Below, piece by piece: positions 1-9,288 of a DNA stretch of 64,000 nucleotides. The stretch's first letter is position 1; each line of letters starts with the position of its first letter. The DNA is taken from contig NZ_BALY01000002.1 in NCBI RefSeq assembly GCF_000615445.1, forward strand, positions 42,490 to 106,489. The letters are read 5' to 3'. Below the pieces are notes generated by a model, which saw only the letters and a program-made list of their open reading frames with translations, was not told where the DNA came from and did no database searches. Origin of the DNA: Lactobacillus hamsteri DSM 5661 = JCM 6256. GTDB lineage: Bacteria > Bacillota > Bacilli > Lactobacillales > Lactobacillaceae. Both the position numbers and the translations under genes were made by a program.

Positions 1-579
1 ACTAAGGCAAGAAATCAGGCTCTTGAAGCTGAAAATAAACAATTGCGATCAGCATTAAAATTAAAGGACACTCTAACAGGGTATGATCTAATTAATGCAT
101 CAGTTATTTCTAGATCATCAGATACTTGGTCAGATTTATTAGTAATTAATAAAGGCTCTTCAGCGGGAGTTCAAAAGAATCAAGCTGTTATGTGTGGTGG
201 AGGAGTTATTGGCCGTATTATTGAGGTGAATGCTGCTTCATCTAAGGTTGAATTGATTACTACGACTGATAAATCAGCCAATAGATTCGCAGTTCAAGCA
301 ACAGCTTCAAATGGTAAAAGTGTTCACGGAATTATTACTGTAAATTCTGATAATAATTTAGCATTTACGCAAGTTGTTGATAGTAGAAAATTAAAACAAG
401 GTACTAAAGTATATACAAGCGGAATGGGCGGTAATTCACCAAAAGGATTATTAGTGGGAACAGTTTCTAAAACTACCCGTGATTCCTTTGGTTTATCAGA
501 TTTAATTAAAATAAATCCTGCCGGAGAAATTAATGATCCGTCTGTTGTCACTGTCATTAAGAGAAAGGTGGCAAATTAA
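1..579 (+). CDS. mreC: Rod shape-determining protein MreC, 5'-truncated by window edge
   Basis: MreC is a membrane-anchored scaffold of the elongation machinery and organises MreB, MreD and the penicillin-binding proteins in rod-shaped cells. The frame is open from base 1, so the transmembrane start lies outside the window. The visible 192 residues begin in the coiled coil (rich in A, E, Q, K) and continue through the beta-rich extracellular domain, with typical stretches such as GSSAGVQKNQAV, VELITTTD and SPKGLLVGTV. The stop overlaps the mreD start by one base, so the two genes are translationally coupled. The assignment is firm; the N-terminus is not visible. Confidence 0.93.
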   Translation, partial: TKARNQALEAENKQLRSALKLKDTLTGYDLINASVISRSSDTWSDLLVINKGSSAGVQKNQAVMCGGGVIGRIIEVNAASSKVELITTTDKSANRFAVQATASNGKSVHGIITVNSDNNLAFTQVVDSRKLKQGTKVYTSGMGGNSPKGLLVGTVSKTTRDSFGLSDLIKINPAGEINDPSVVTVIKRKVAN

Positions 580-1115
580 TGCGCGTTTTTCGCAAATGGG
601 TACTTGCCATAGCATTATTTGTAGCCTTAATTCTTGATGGTACATTGGCATTTTATTTGCATCAGTTTATGAATATAGGAGCATACGGTGCATCAACTTG
701 GATTTTGCCTATAGGTATTATGTTAATAGGTTTATTTGATGATACTAATCCTAATGAAATTTGGCTTGCGCTTGGTGCAGGAATAGTAGCTGATATTTCT
801 ACTTTAGGAATTATCGGTGTTTATACTGTGTTCTTTCCAGTGTCCTGTTGGGCATGTCAAAGGGTAGCAAGGTTTCTGCCAGAAATATTTTGGTCAAGGT
901 TAATTGTTGTAATTATTGGCGTGACTATATTAGATATTTATTCGTGGGCTATTCTGACTATGGTCGGCATTATTTCCGTCTCGATTAAGATAATGTTAAT
1001 TAGTCTTGCGGTAAATGCATGTTGGACAATTATTTTCTTTTCGATTACTTATTGGATATGGGGTAATTTGGCAGAAAACTATCCATTTTTGATTGATTTA
1101 AGAGCTTATAGATAA
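579..1115 (+). CDS. mreD: Rod shape-determining protein MreD
   Basis: Small integral membrane protein of the elongasome, acting with MreC and RodA/PBP2. The 178 residues are almost entirely hydrophobic, with about five or six predicted membrane segments, and the length is normal for the family. The ATG shares its first base with the mreC stop, and the SD-like AGAAAGG lies inside the end of mreC. A strong terminator follows directly, so it is the last gene of the mreBCD-type operon. Confidence 0.88.
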   Translation: MRVFRKWVLAIALFVALILDGTLAFYLHQFMNIGAYGASTWILPIGIMLIGLFDDTNPNEIWLALGAGIVADISTLGIIGVYTVFFPVSCWACQRVARFLPEIFWSRLIVVIIGVTILDIYSWAILTMVGIISVSIKIMLISLAVNACWTIIFFSITYWIWGNLAENYPFLIDLRAYR

Positions 1116-1120
1116 AAAAG

Positions 1121-1156
1121 AAAGCTTTAGGAAATTCCTAAAGCTTTTCTTTTTTA
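1121..1156. terminator. Bidirectional intrinsic terminator between mreD and the DUF4044 gene
   Basis: An 11-bp stem (AAAGCTTTAGG with its complement) and 5-base loop is followed by a T-rich run and preceded by an A-run. It can therefore stop mreD transcripts and the convergent DUF4044 transcript. Confidence 0.85.
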
Positions 1157-1162
1157 TTTGTT

Positions 1163-1297
1163 TTAGAACCAGCCAGCAGCAGCCATTGATTGAACAGCTC
1201 CAGCTACAACAGCGGCTAAAGTTATAACGGCCATTAACCAAGCCATAACAATAGTTAATTTTTGAAAACCTGATTTTTTCTTTCTTTTACGTGCCAT
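1163..1297 (-). CDS. DUF4044 family membrane miniprotein (44 aa)
   Basis: A 44-residue protein starting MARKRKKKSGFQKLTI. A basic N-terminus is followed by one transmembrane helix (about residues 15-35) and a short tail ending AAAGWF. A perfect AGGAGG ribosome binding site precedes the ATG at a normal distance. Sequence and architecture fit the DUF4044 family of Lactobacillales, whose function is unknown. It is convergent with mreD and divergent from the DUF3397 gene. Small genes of this size are often missed in annotation. Confidence 0.8.
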   Translation of the reverse strand: MARKRKKKSGFQKLTIVMAWLMAVITLAAVVAGAVQSMAAAGWF

Positions 1298-1389
1298 GGG
1301 ATACCTCCTACTGAATAAATATTTTATTCTTATTAATAGTTTTTTTCAATTGAAGAAAAGGGTAGAATAAAAAAGTAGGAGGAACAACA

Positions 1390-1719
1390 ATGCTTTTTAT
1401 TTTTTTGCTTCCCGTTATTGGTTTGATTTTAGATTTAATGATTAATAAATTCTTTCCTAAGGCAGTATTTCATGGATATGATGTGTTGCCATTCTTCTTT
1501 TTGCCCGTGTGCAATATGATAACAGATCGTCAAGATAATCCTTCTTTTTTACCATATGGATTACTGTTTTTCTTTATTTTGGTAATAATTATTACTGTTG
1601 AATCTGCTGTACGAAATAAAAATATCTCTTTGGGTAAAACAATTCATAAAATTTGGAAATATTTAGCTGTTTGTTCAATGATGTGGTATGTAGGTTTAGT
1701 TTGTTTAATGATTGCGTGA
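1390..1719 (+). CDS. DUF3397 family membrane protein
   Basis: The 109-residue protein has three or four hydrophobic helices and few charged residues. Its position directly upstream of mraZ and its composition match the DUF3397 family of lactobacilli, which has no established function. A GTAGGAGG ribosome binding site precedes the ATG. It has its own terminator, so it is probably not cotranscribed with mraZ, although the location suggests a link to envelope biology. That link is inference. Confidence 0.75.
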   Translation: MLFIFLLPVIGLILDLMINKFFPKAVFHGYDVLPFFFLPVCNMITDRQDNPSFLPYGLLFFFILVIIITVESAVRNKNISLGKTIHKIWKYLAVCSMMWYVGLVCLMIA

Positions 1720-1747
1720 AAGCTCATTTTCAGAACGTATGATCCTT

Positions 1748-1783
1748 TTGGCCGTAAGGCTGAGAGGATTTTTTATTTTTTAC
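1748..1783 (+). terminator. Intrinsic terminator after the DUF3397 gene
   Basis: A stem of ATCCTTTT against GAGAGGAT (with G-T pairs) is continued by a GCC-GTAA-GGC inner stem and followed by a long T-run. It separates the DUF3397 gene from the mraZ operon. Confidence 0.75.
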
Positions 1784-1833
1784 TGTTGAAAATACTAAAA
1801 ATTAATAAAAAAATGTTTTTTTTCTTCCATGTT

Positions 1834-1858
1834 GTGGTAGGAAGTGGTGAATTGTGGT
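1834..1858 (+). promoter_or_regulatory. MraZ operator: three GTGGT direct repeats at 10-bp spacing
   Basis: GTGGT occurs at 1834, 1844 and 1854, which is one DNA turn apart, 29 bases before the mraZ ATG. MraZ proteins are known to bind short GTG-type direct repeats spaced by about one helical turn upstream of their own operon and to repress it. The repeats are seen directly; the binding is inferred from the family. Confidence 0.75.
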
Positions 1859-1886
1859 AAATTATTCAATGGAAGGGGGCTAGACC

Positions 1887-2318
1887 ATGTTCATGGGTGA
1901 ATATCACCACAATTTGGACAGTAAAGGTCGCTTGATTATACCGGCTAAGCTGAGAAATCAGATTGGTGAAAAAATGGTATTCACTAGAGGAATGGAAGGC
2001 TGCATTTTCGGTTACACAATGGAAACGTGGCACGAAATTGAGGCCAAGTTAGCGAAACTTCCGTTGACTAAGAGAAACGTGCGTAGTTTTATGCGCTTGT
2101 TTTACTCTGGTGCGATGGAAAGCGAGTTCGACAAGCAAGGGCGTGTTAATCTGACCACGACATTAAAAAAGCATGCCGAGCTTACAAAAGAATGTGTTAT
2201 CGTAGGTGTTTCTAACCGAATTGAAATTTGGTCACAAGAACGTTGGGATAACTTCACTAATGAAGCTAACCAAAGCTATGATGATATCGCAGAGAATTTG
2301 GACGACATTGAACTATAA
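1887..2318 (+). CDS. mraZ: Transcriptional regulator MraZ
   Basis: AbrB-fold ring-forming DNA-binding protein that represses the division and cell wall operon. The 143-residue length is standard. The N-terminal signature MFMGEYHHNLDSKGR and a second copy of the fold near residue 80 (SGAMESEFDKQGRVNL) are both present, as expected for the duplicated SpoVT/AbrB-like domain. An AAGGGGG ribosome binding site precedes the ATG. It is the first gene of the cluster and lies just below three GTGGT boxes that are probably its own operator. Confidence 0.96.
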   Translation: MFMGEYHHNLDSKGRLIIPAKLRNQIGEKMVFTRGMEGCIFGYTMETWHEIEAKLAKLPLTKRNVRSFMRLFYSGAMESEFDKQGRVNLTTTLKKHAELTKECVIVGVSNRIEIWSQERWDNFTNEANQSYDDIAENLDDIEL

Positions 2319-2322
2319 AAAT

Positions 2323-3270
2323 ATGAAATTCAAACACACCAGTGTACTCTTACACGAAACTATAAATAATTTAGAACCTAAAAATGATGGTCTTTATGTA
2401 GATGCTACTTTTGGCGGTGGCGGACATGCTAAGTATTTGCTTAGTAAAATTGACTCAGGTACATTGATAGGTTTTGACCAAGATGAATATGCAATAAAGG
2501 CAGCGAAGTTAAACTTCGCTGATTTATTACGAGACGATAGCAATCCAAAGCTAAAACTGGTACATGACAACTTTAGCCATTTGGAAAGAGATCTGGTTGA
2601 GCTGGGCTATACAGATGGTATAGATGGAATATATTACGACTTGGGTGTTTCGTCTCCTCAATTTGATCAAGCGGATCGTGGCTTTTCTTATCGCTACAAT
2701 GCACGACTTGATATGAGAATGGATCAAAGTCAAGATCTTGATGCTTATGAATTAGTTAATACTAGCAGTCAAAAAGAACTTGCAAATATTTTGTATAAAT
2801 ATGGCGATGAAAAGTTTTCTCGTCAGATTGCTCGCAGAATTGTTGAAAGACGTAGGGAAAAACCGATTGAAACTACATTTGAATTAGTTGATATTATAAA
2901 AGATGCAATCCCTGCTTATGCACGAAGGACTGGTGGACATCCTGCAAAGAAGAGCTTTCAAGCTTTGCGGGTTGCCGTTAATCATGAACTTGATGTTCTT
3001 CAAGCATCTCTTGAAGAAGCAATCAAAGTGCTTCGACCGGGTGGCCGAATTAGTGTGATTACGTTCCAGTCAGATGAAGACAAAATCGTTAAAAAGATTT
3101 TTAAAAAATATTCTGAAGTAGAAGTTCCTAGAGGAATGCCAATGATTCCAGAAGGATTAAAACCTACGCTTAGATTGGTAAATCGTAAGCCAATTACGGC
3201 TTCTGCTTCAGAGCTGGAAAACAACAACCGCTCACACAGTGCAAAATTAAGGGTTGCAGAGAAGATTTAA
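2323..3270 (+). CDS. rsmH: 16S rRNA m4C1402 methyltransferase RsmH (MraW)
   Basis: SAM-dependent enzyme that N4-methylates C1402 of 16S rRNA. The start is taken at the ATG giving MKFKHTSVLLHETI, four bases after the mraZ stop; the upstream in-frame ATG at 2206 lies inside mraZ and does not look like the family N-terminus. The resulting 315 residues are normal. The SAM-binding motif VDATFGGGGHA, YYDLGVSSPQ and the late segment RPGGRISVITFQS are all visible. No strong SD is visible, which is consistent with translational coupling to mraZ. Confidence 0.95.
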   Translation: MKFKHTSVLLHETINNLEPKNDGLYVDATFGGGGHAKYLLSKIDSGTLIGFDQDEYAIKAAKLNFADLLRDDSNPKLKLVHDNFSHLERDLVELGYTDGIDGIYYDLGVSSPQFDQADRGFSYRYNARLDMRMDQSQDLDAYELVNTSSQKELANILYKYGDEKFSRQIARRIVERRREKPIETTFELVDIIKDAIPAYARRTGGHPAKKSFQALRVAVNHELDVLQASLEEAIKVLRPGGRISVITFQSDEDKIVKKIFKKYSEVEVPRGMPMIPEGLKPTLRLVNRKPITASASELENNNRSHSAKLRVAEKI

Positions 3271-3283
3271 AGAGGAAAATGGT

Positions 3284-3646
3284 ATGGCTGATAGTTCTGC
3301 AAGAAGAATAGAATTTGAACCCAACAAACAAGTTGAAGTTGGAAGAAAGCGGCGAATTGCGCCCAATCCACGTCAAGTCCGTTGGACCGGATTAGAAAGA
3401 ACTTTAGTTATTCTTGGAAGTATTATTACTCTTGGTATGATGACTTTCTTGGTTTCTTCTAGTATTTCTGCAACATCAGCACAACATCAGCTTTCAAACG
3501 TTCAACAAGAAATTACTAAGATAGAAAACAGCAATATCGATTTGCGTCAACAAATCGGTGAGCTTTCTTCTAGTGCTCGTTTGAATAAAATTGCTCGTGC
3601 TAAAGGTCTAACGTTAATTGAAAAAAACATTAGGACAATTCGCTAA
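3284..3646 (+). CDS. ftsL: Cell division protein FtsL
   Basis: Bitopic divisome protein that forms the FtsL-DivIC-DivIB complex. The start at 3284 (MADSSARR) is preceded by AAAGAGG; an earlier in-frame ATG lacks a ribosome binding site and would extend the protein into rsmH. The 120 residues comprise a basic cytoplasmic tail, a single membrane helix (about residues 43-65) and a heptad-rich coiled coil (residues about 70-105), the usual FtsL plan. Its stop overlaps the start of the PBP gene. FtsL sequences are weakly conserved, so position is part of the evidence. Confidence 0.85.
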   Translation: MADSSARRIEFEPNKQVEVGRKRRIAPNPRQVRWTGLERTLVILGSIITLGMMTFLVSSSISATSAQHQLSNVQQEITKIENSNIDLRQQIGELSSSARLNKIARAKGLTLIEKNIRTIR

Positions 3647-5814
3647 TGAAAAAGAAAAATAGCAATTTAAAATTACAAAAATCCAAAGCCCACGGCTACC
3701 GCTTTACGGTGGGGAGATTTCTCCAGCTAGCCGTGGCTTTGGTTTTTCTTGTATTTATGGGTAGATTTTTATATATAGGGATTTCAAAAACAGTTGCTGG
3801 TCAAGATTTATCTAAAAGAACTGAGCAATTGTATCATCGAAATCAAGTTTTAAAAGCAACTCGTGGCAGTATTTATGATCGAAATGGCTTAGCCATTGCA
3901 GAAGATTCGCATTTATATACTGTTTATGCAATTCTTGATAAATCATCTATAAATTATAAAAACAAGCCGGAGTATGTAGTAAATAAGGATAAAACGGCCA
4001 GAGATCTTGCAAAGGTCTTGCCTTTATCTGAAGAGAAAATTTTAAAATATTTATCCCCAAAGCAGAAAGTATTCCAAGTTCAATTTGGCAGCGCTGGTAG
4101 TGGATTAACTAAAGATCAAAAAAATAAGATTGATGCCATGAAGTTGCCAGGGATTAAATTTATTGAAACACCGTCAAGACTTTATCCTAATGGAGTGTTT
4201 GCTTCTCATACTGTAGGATTAGCACAACCGATATACAATAAAAAGACAGGTTCTCCAAATTTAGTAGGAACAATGGGATTGGAAGCATGGTTTAATGATA
4301 CTTTGTCTGGAAAAGACGGATATCGTATTTCTGCAGTCGATGCATCGGAAAACCAGCTTCCAAATAAATCTCAAACTTATAAACCGGTTGAAAACGGCAA
4401 CAACCTTTATTTAACTTTAGATTCGCAACTGCAAAGCTTTTTAGAAGAGCGATTAACGGATGTTCAAGAAAAATATGATCCTGTTAGTTTAACGGCTGTC
4501 GTTGAAGATATGAAAACTGGTAAAATTTTAGCTGCTTCTCAACGGCCTACTTTTAATCCGCAAACTAAAAAAGGCTTAACAAAATCATATCGTGACATTT
4601 TAGTTCAGGATACATATGAACCTGGGTCAGTCTTTAAGATATTAACTCTTGCTGCGGCTATTAATAGTGGCAGTTACAATCCGAATGCCTACTATAACTC
4701 TGGAGCAGTAACTGTAGGAGGAGCTACCATTCATGACTGGCAAACCTCTGGCTGGGGAAGCATTCCATTTTCACAAGCGTTTCCACGTTCAAGTAATACT
4801 GGATTTGTTCATATTGAACAACAGATGGGCTCGAAAACTTGGCATAAATATTTAAATCGCTTTAGAATTGGTAAGAAAACGGACGTAACTTTGCCTGGAG
4901 AACAACCTGGTCTCATTTCCTTTAAGACATCAACAGATCAAGCAGTTACTAGTTTTGGTCAAGGCGTAAATGTCAATGTAATGCAGATGATGCAAGCATT
5001 TAGTTCTTTAGGTAATAATGGCCAGATGGTTAAACCACAATTTGTTGATAAGATTACTAATTCTGATGATAAAGTTGTGAAAGGCTATCAAGTTAAGAAA
5101 GTTGGAAAGCCTGTTTATAATAAAAAGACTCGTAAACTTTTAGTTGAAAATATGAAGCGAGTTTTAAATAAGCAAGTCGGAACAGGTTATTCTTATCATA
5201 TGAATGGAAAAAGCATAGCTGTTAAAACAGGTACGGCCCAAATAGCCAATCCAAAAGGTGGAGGCTATTTGAAAGGCGATAGCAACTATATTTTCTCAGT
5301 AGTTGGAATTACCCCAACTAATAATCCTCGATATTGTTTGTACTTAACAATGAAACAACCTCGTCGAATGACAATTCCGGCAGAAAAAATTCTTAGTTCT
5401 ATCTTTAAGCCGGTTATGAATAGAATAATTATCATGTCAAAGAATGATCGTGCTTCTTCTACTAATATTGTTAAAGTACCTAACCTTAAGAATTCTAGTT
5501 TGTCCAAGGCAAAGAATAAGGCTAAAGGATTAGGTCTTAACTTCTATAGATTAGGTACAGGAAGTAAGGTTATTGAACAGGGAATTAAAGCCGGAGAGAA
5601 GATAGAATCTGGAGACAGAATCTTTGTTTTGACTTCTGGTCAAATTAAATGCCCTGATATGACAGGTTGGACCATTGAGGATTTGCATCAATTTGCTAGT
5701 TTGTCAGGAGCTCAAATTAATATTGTGGGTAATGGCACAGTTAAAAAGCAGGATGTAAAACCTGGTACTATTATTAAAGCGGGTAAAAAAATAAAAATTA
5801 GTTTAAAGGAGTAA
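3646..5814 (+). CDS. pbp2B: Class B penicillin-binding protein 2B (division transpeptidase, PASTA type)
   Basis: Septal peptidoglycan transpeptidase, the FtsI equivalent and partner of FtsW. The 722 residues contain an N-terminal membrane anchor (about residues 27-47), the PBP dimerisation domain, the transpeptidase domain with active-site SVFK (Ser 328), SSN near residue 383 and KTG near 527, and two C-terminal PASTA repeats (about 600-722). PASTA domains are typical of the Gram-positive division PBP. It overlaps ftsL by one base. The early coding region contains a terminator-like hairpin, listed separately. Some authors use ftsI or pbpX for this gene. Confidence 0.93.
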   Translation: MKKKNSNLKLQKSKAHGYRFTVGRFLQLAVALVFLVFMGRFLYIGISKTVAGQDLSKRTEQLYHRNQVLKATRGSIYDRNGLAIAEDSHLYTVYAILDKSSINYKNKPEYVVNKDKTARDLAKVLPLSEEKILKYLSPKQKVFQVQFGSAGSGLTKDQKNKIDAMKLPGIKFIETPSRLYPNGVFASHTVGLAQPIYNKKTGSPNLVGTMGLEAWFNDTLSGKDGYRISAVDASENQLPNKSQTYKPVENGNNLYLTLDSQLQSFLEERLTDVQEKYDPVSLTAVVEDMKTGKILAASQRPTFNPQTKKGLTKSYRDILVQDTYEPGSVFKILTLAAAINSGSYNPNAYYNSGAVTVGGATIHDWQTSGWGSIPFSQAFPRSSNTGFVHIEQQMGSKTWHKYLNRFRIGKKTDVTLPGEQPGLISFKTSTDQAVTSFGQGVNVNVMQMMQAFSSLGNNGQMVKPQFVDKITNSDDKVVKGYQVKKVGKPVYNKKTRKLLVENMKRVLNKQVGTGYSYHMNGKSIAVKTGTAQIANPKGGGYLKGDSNYIFSVVGITPTNNPRYCLYLTMKQPRRMTIPAEKILSSIFKPVMNRIIIMSKNDRASSTNIVKVPNLKNSSLSKAKNKAKGLGLNFYRLGTGSKVIEQGIKAGEKIESGDRIFVLTSGQIKCPDMTGWTIEDLHQFASLSGAQINIVGNGTVKKQDVKPGTIIKAGKKIKISLKE
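3683..3747 (+). other. Terminator-like hairpin inside the pbp2B coding region
   Basis: CCAAAGCCCACGGCTA (3683-3698) can pair with TAGCCGTGGCTTTGG (3728-3742) over 15 bp with one bulged C, and TTTTTCTT follows directly. A smaller GGAGA/TCTCC hairpin sits in the loop. This is the shape of an intrinsic terminator, 40-100 bases into the gene. The structure is seen directly; any role in attenuation is inference. Confidence 0.5.
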
Positions 5815-5818
5815 TGAC

Positions 5819-6778
5819 ATGCTTATAAGCATTATTGCATTAGTTAGTTCGTTGGTGTTAACAGCGATATTTATACCGTGGTTAATTATTTTTATGAGAT
5901 CTCATCATGAAGGACAAGAAATTCGTGACGAAGGACCTAAATGGCATCAGAAAAAATCTGGAACGCCAACAATGGGCGGAACAATTTTTGTTTTGGCCGC
6001 TGTAATTTCCACGCTATGGGTTTCTATTTGGCAGGGACAATTAAATAAAACTATCTGGATTTTGATTATTTCATTATTAGGATATGGAATTATCGGCTTT
6101 TTAGATGACGGAATTAAATTGTACTTTAAACGTAATTTAGGATTACGTGCATGGCAAAAATTACTATTACAAATTATTATTGCAGCCCTTATTGTTTGGA
6201 TTGCAGCTACAGATCACTTCCAATTTGGCTTATATATTCCATTTGCTGGAATTGTTAATAGTGCAATATTATTTATTATATTCATTATTTTCTGGTTAGT
6301 TGGCTTTTCAAATGCAGTTAACCTTTCAGATGGACTTGATGGCTTAGCAACAGGTTTATCAATTGTTGCTTATGGAACATATGCATATATTGCATTTAAG
6401 CAAAAGAATTTAAGTATTTTAATCTTTTGTATGAGTGTGATCGGTGGATTGATTGCATTCTTAATTTATAACCATAAGCCTGCTAAAATATTTATGGGGG
6501 ATGCAGGATCATTAGCATTAGGTGGTGGTCTTGCCGTAGTAAGTATTTTCTTAAACAGACCATGGTCCTTGCTTTTAGTTGGTATTGTCTTTGTTTGTGA
6601 AACTGCAAGTGTAATTTTACAAGTGATTTCATTCCAAACTACTGGTAAGAGAATTTTTAAGATGACTCCTATTCACCACCATTTTGAAATGTTAGGTTGG
6701 TCTGAATGGAAAGTTGATATTGTATTTTGGATCGTTGGTTTGATTGGAAGTATTATATATTTAGTAATTTGGGGTTAA
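5819..6778 (+). CDS. mraY: Phospho-N-acetylmuramoyl-pentapeptide transferase MraY
   Basis: Integral membrane enzyme that transfers phospho-MurNAc-pentapeptide to undecaprenyl phosphate, making lipid I. The 319 residues with about ten membrane helices are normal. Family motifs are visible: GTPTMGG in the first cytoplasmic loop, [16 protein letters not shown] (catalytic aspartates), [13 protein letters not shown] and the metal-proximal PIHHHFE near residue 285. AAAGGAG precedes the ATG, which lies four bases after the PBP stop. Confidence 0.97.
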   Translation: MLISIIALVSSLVLTAIFIPWLIIFMRSHHEGQEIRDEGPKWHQKKSGTPTMGGTIFVLAAVISTLWVSIWQGQLNKTIWILIISLLGYGIIGFLDDGIKLYFKRNLGLRAWQKLLLQIIIAALIVWIAATDHFQFGLYIPFAGIVNSAILFIIFIIFWLVGFSNAVNLSDGLDGLATGLSIVAYGTYAYIAFKQKNLSILIFCMSVIGGLIAFLIYNHKPAKIFMGDAGSLALGGGLAVVSIFLNRPWSLLLVGIVFVCETASVILQVISFQTTGKRIFKMTPIHHHFEMLGWSEWKVDIVFWIVGLIGSIIYLVIWG

Positions 6779-6793
6779 AAAGAGTACAGAACA

Positions 6794-8173
6794 ATGAAAA
6801 AAATTGATACTTATAAAGATAAAAATGTATTAGTTTTGGGTCTTGGTAAAAGTGGTTTTGCAGTGAGTGAATTACTGCTTACGCTTGGTGCAAAGTTAAC
6901 TTTGAACGATAAGGCTGATTTGGACAGTAATGAAAAGGCGAATGAATTAAAAGAAAAGGGTGTTCGTGTAATTGGCGGACATCATCCAATTGATTTACTT
7001 GAAAAAGAACATTTTGATTATTTAGTTAAAAATCCAGGTATTCCATATGAAAATCCAATGGTTGCAAAGGCTAAAGAATTAAATATTCCAATTATTACTG
7101 AACCTGAAATTGCTTTAAGCTGTAGTGATGCACCATATGTTTGTGTTACTGGTTCAAACGGTAAGACAACTACAGTAATGCTTACACAACAAATCTTAGA
7201 TCATCATCTTCAAAAATCTGGTCATCATGCTTATGCAGTTGGTAATATTGGTGTTCCAATTTCTGAAGTTGTACCTAAGGCAACTAAGGATGATATTTTA
7301 GTTGTTGAAATTTCCAGTTTCCAATTATTAGGTGTAACTGATATCAATCCTAAAGTGGCTGCAATTGTTGATATTTACAACAATGTTCACCTTGATTATC
7401 ACAAGACTTTTGAGAATTATATCAATGCAAAACTTAATGTGACTAGATTCCAAGATGAAAATGATTACTTTATTGCAAACTATGATCAAAAAGATATTTT
7501 AGCTAAGGAAAAGGCTCTTACTAAGGCTAAAATTCAAACATTTTCAGAGACTGATTCAACTGCCGATTACTTTATTGGCGATGAATATCTTGAAAGCAAA
7601 AACGAAAAAATTATGAAGATTGATGATATTAAGCTTCCAGGTATTCATAATTTACAAAATAGTTTAGTTGCTATTGCTATTTCTAAGATAATGGGTGCAG
7701 AAAATGATGATATTCAAGCAGTTTTAAGTACTTTTGCAGGTGCTAAGCACCGTTTACAATATGTAATGACTCTAGATGATAGAAAGATTTACAACGATTC
7801 TAAGTCAACCAATATTGAAGCAGCAACTGTCGCTATTCCATCATTTAAACAACCAGAAGTATTAATTGCTGGTGGGTTAGATCGTGGATTTACATTCGAT
7901 GATTTAGTACCATTATTTAAGAAACATGTTAAAGCAATTGTTTTATATGGTGAAAGTAAGTATCTTTTGGCTGATAGTGCGAGAAAAGCAGGTATTAAAG
8001 ATATTGTAATTGAAAATACTTTGCAAGAAGCAGTTCCAAAGGCTTATGAATTAACCGAGCCTGGTGATGTATTGTTATTTTCACCAGCATGTGCTTCATG
8101 GGATCAATTTAGAACTTTTGAAGAACGTGGCGACTATTTTGTGAAATTTGTTAAGGAATTGAAGACTAAATAA
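6794..8173 (+). CDS. murD: UDP-N-acetylmuramoyl-L-alanine--D-glutamate ligase MurD
   Basis: Cytoplasmic Mur ligase that adds D-glutamate to UDP-MurNAc-L-Ala with ATP. The 459 residues carry the N-terminal UDP-binding domain (LGLGKSGFAVSELL), the ATP-binding P-loop VTGSNGKTTT near residue 117 and the C-terminal ligase domain beginning around residue 300 (AGAKHRLQYV, YNDSKSTN). It follows mraY by 15 bases and is followed by murG after one base, so it sits in the precursor block of the operon. Confidence 0.97.
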   Translation: MKKIDTYKDKNVLVLGLGKSGFAVSELLLTLGAKLTLNDKADLDSNEKANELKEKGVRVIGGHHPIDLLEKEHFDYLVKNPGIPYENPMVAKAKELNIPIITEPEIALSCSDAPYVCVTGSNGKTTTVMLTQQILDHHLQKSGHHAYAVGNIGVPISEVVPKATKDDILVVEISSFQLLGVTDINPKVAAIVDIYNNVHLDYHKTFENYINAKLNVTRFQDENDYFIANYDQKDILAKEKALTKAKIQTFSETDSTADYFIGDEYLESKNEKIMKIDDIKLPGIHNLQNSLVAIAISKIMGAENDDIQAVLSTFAGAKHRLQYVMTLDDRKIYNDSKSTNIEAATVAIPSFKQPEVLIAGGLDRGFTFDDLVPLFKKHVKAIVLYGESKYLLADSARKAGIKDIVIENTLQEAVPKAYELTEPGDVLLFSPACASWDQFRTFEERGDYFVKFVKELKTK

Positions 8174-8174
8174 A

Positions 8175-9281
8175 ATGAAAGTTATTTTTACAGGTGGCGG
8201 TACTGGTGGTCATATTTATCCAATTATGGCTATTATTGAACGATTAAAGGAACGTGGCATCAGTACCAATGATGAAATTTTGTTTGTTGGTACGCAAAAA
8301 GGTTTGGAATCCAAAATTGTTCCGGCTGCAGGCGTTAATTTTGAAACTATTAAAATTCAAGGTTTTAATCGTAAACATCCTTTAAAGAACTTTGAAACAA
8401 TTAATTTGTTCTTTAAGGCTACTAAGCGTGCTCGTGAAATTCTTGAAGATTTTAAACCAGATCTTGTTTTTGGAACGGGTGGTTACGTAAGTGGCGCAAT
8501 GGTTTATGAAGCTTCTAGAATGCATATTCCAACTATGATTCATGAATCAAATTCTGTTGTAGGATTAGCTAATAAATTCTTGGGTCACTATGTTGATAAA
8601 ATTTGTTACACTTTTGATGATGCTGCTAAGCAATTTTCAGAAAAGAAAAAGTTGGTAAAGACGGGTAACCCTCGTTCTCAACAAGTCTTAGGTTTAAATA
8701 TTGAACCACTTGATTTAAAAGAAAAGTTTGGCTTTAATCCAGAAATTCCAACTGTTCTTGTCTTTGGGGGTTCTCGTGGTGCTTTAGCTATTAACCGCGT
8801 GATGCTTAAATCATTGATGGATTTAAAGAAAAAACCATATCAAATTATTTGGGCAACAGGAACATATTATTTCGAAGCAGTACAAAAGAAATTAGAAAAC
8901 ATTGATTTTGGTGAAAATATTAAGGTATTACCATATATTAAAAATATGCCTGCTCTTTTGCCAGAAATGACATGTGTTGTTTCAAGATCAGGAGCAACAA
9001 GTATTGCTGAATTTACGGCTCTGGGTGTTCCAGCAATTTTAATTCCTAGTCCAAATGTTACGCATAATCATCAAATGAAAAATGCAATGGATTTGGAAAA
9101 GGCCGGTGCTGCATTGGTACTTCCAGAAGATGATTTAAATCCAAATAATTTTGTTTCTTCAATTGATCATATTTTATTAGATCAAAAATATGCTAATGAA
9201 ATGAAGAAAGCATCTAAAGCTTTAGGTGTTCCTGATGCCTCCGATCAAATTATTAAGGTTATGCAAGAAATAAGTAAGTAG
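8175..9281 (+). CDS. murG: UDP-GlcNAc:lipid I transferase MurG
   Basis: Peripheral membrane glycosyltransferase that converts lipid I to lipid II. The 368-residue length is normal. The N-terminal glycine-rich loop GGGTGGHIYPIMA, the interdomain GTGGYVSG, the second nucleotide-binding loop FGGSRGALAIN and the donor-binding SRSGATSIAEF are all present. It starts one base after the murD stop. Confidence 0.97.
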   Translation: MKVIFTGGGTGGHIYPIMAIIERLKERGISTNDEILFVGTQKGLESKIVPAAGVNFETIKIQGFNRKHPLKNFETINLFFKATKRAREILEDFKPDLVFGTGGYVSGAMVYEASRMHIPTMIHESNSVVGLANKFLGHYVDKICYTFDDAAKQFSEKKKLVKTGNPRSQQVLGLNIEPLDLKEKFGFNPEIPTVLVFGGSRGALAINRVMLKSLMDLKKKPYQIIWATGTYYFEAVQKKLENIDFGENIKVLPYIKNMPALLPEMTCVVSRSGATSIAEFTALGVPAILIPSPNVTHNHQMKNAMDLEKAGAALVLPEDDLNPNNFVSSIDHILLDQKYANEMKKASKALGVPDASDQIIKVMQEISK

Positions 9282-9288
9282 AAAGTAG

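Noticed and set aside
2206..2322. Longer N-terminus for rsmH within mraZ
   Set aside because: The extra residues are mraZ in another frame; the family N-terminus MKFKHTSVLLHETI fits the ATG at 2323.
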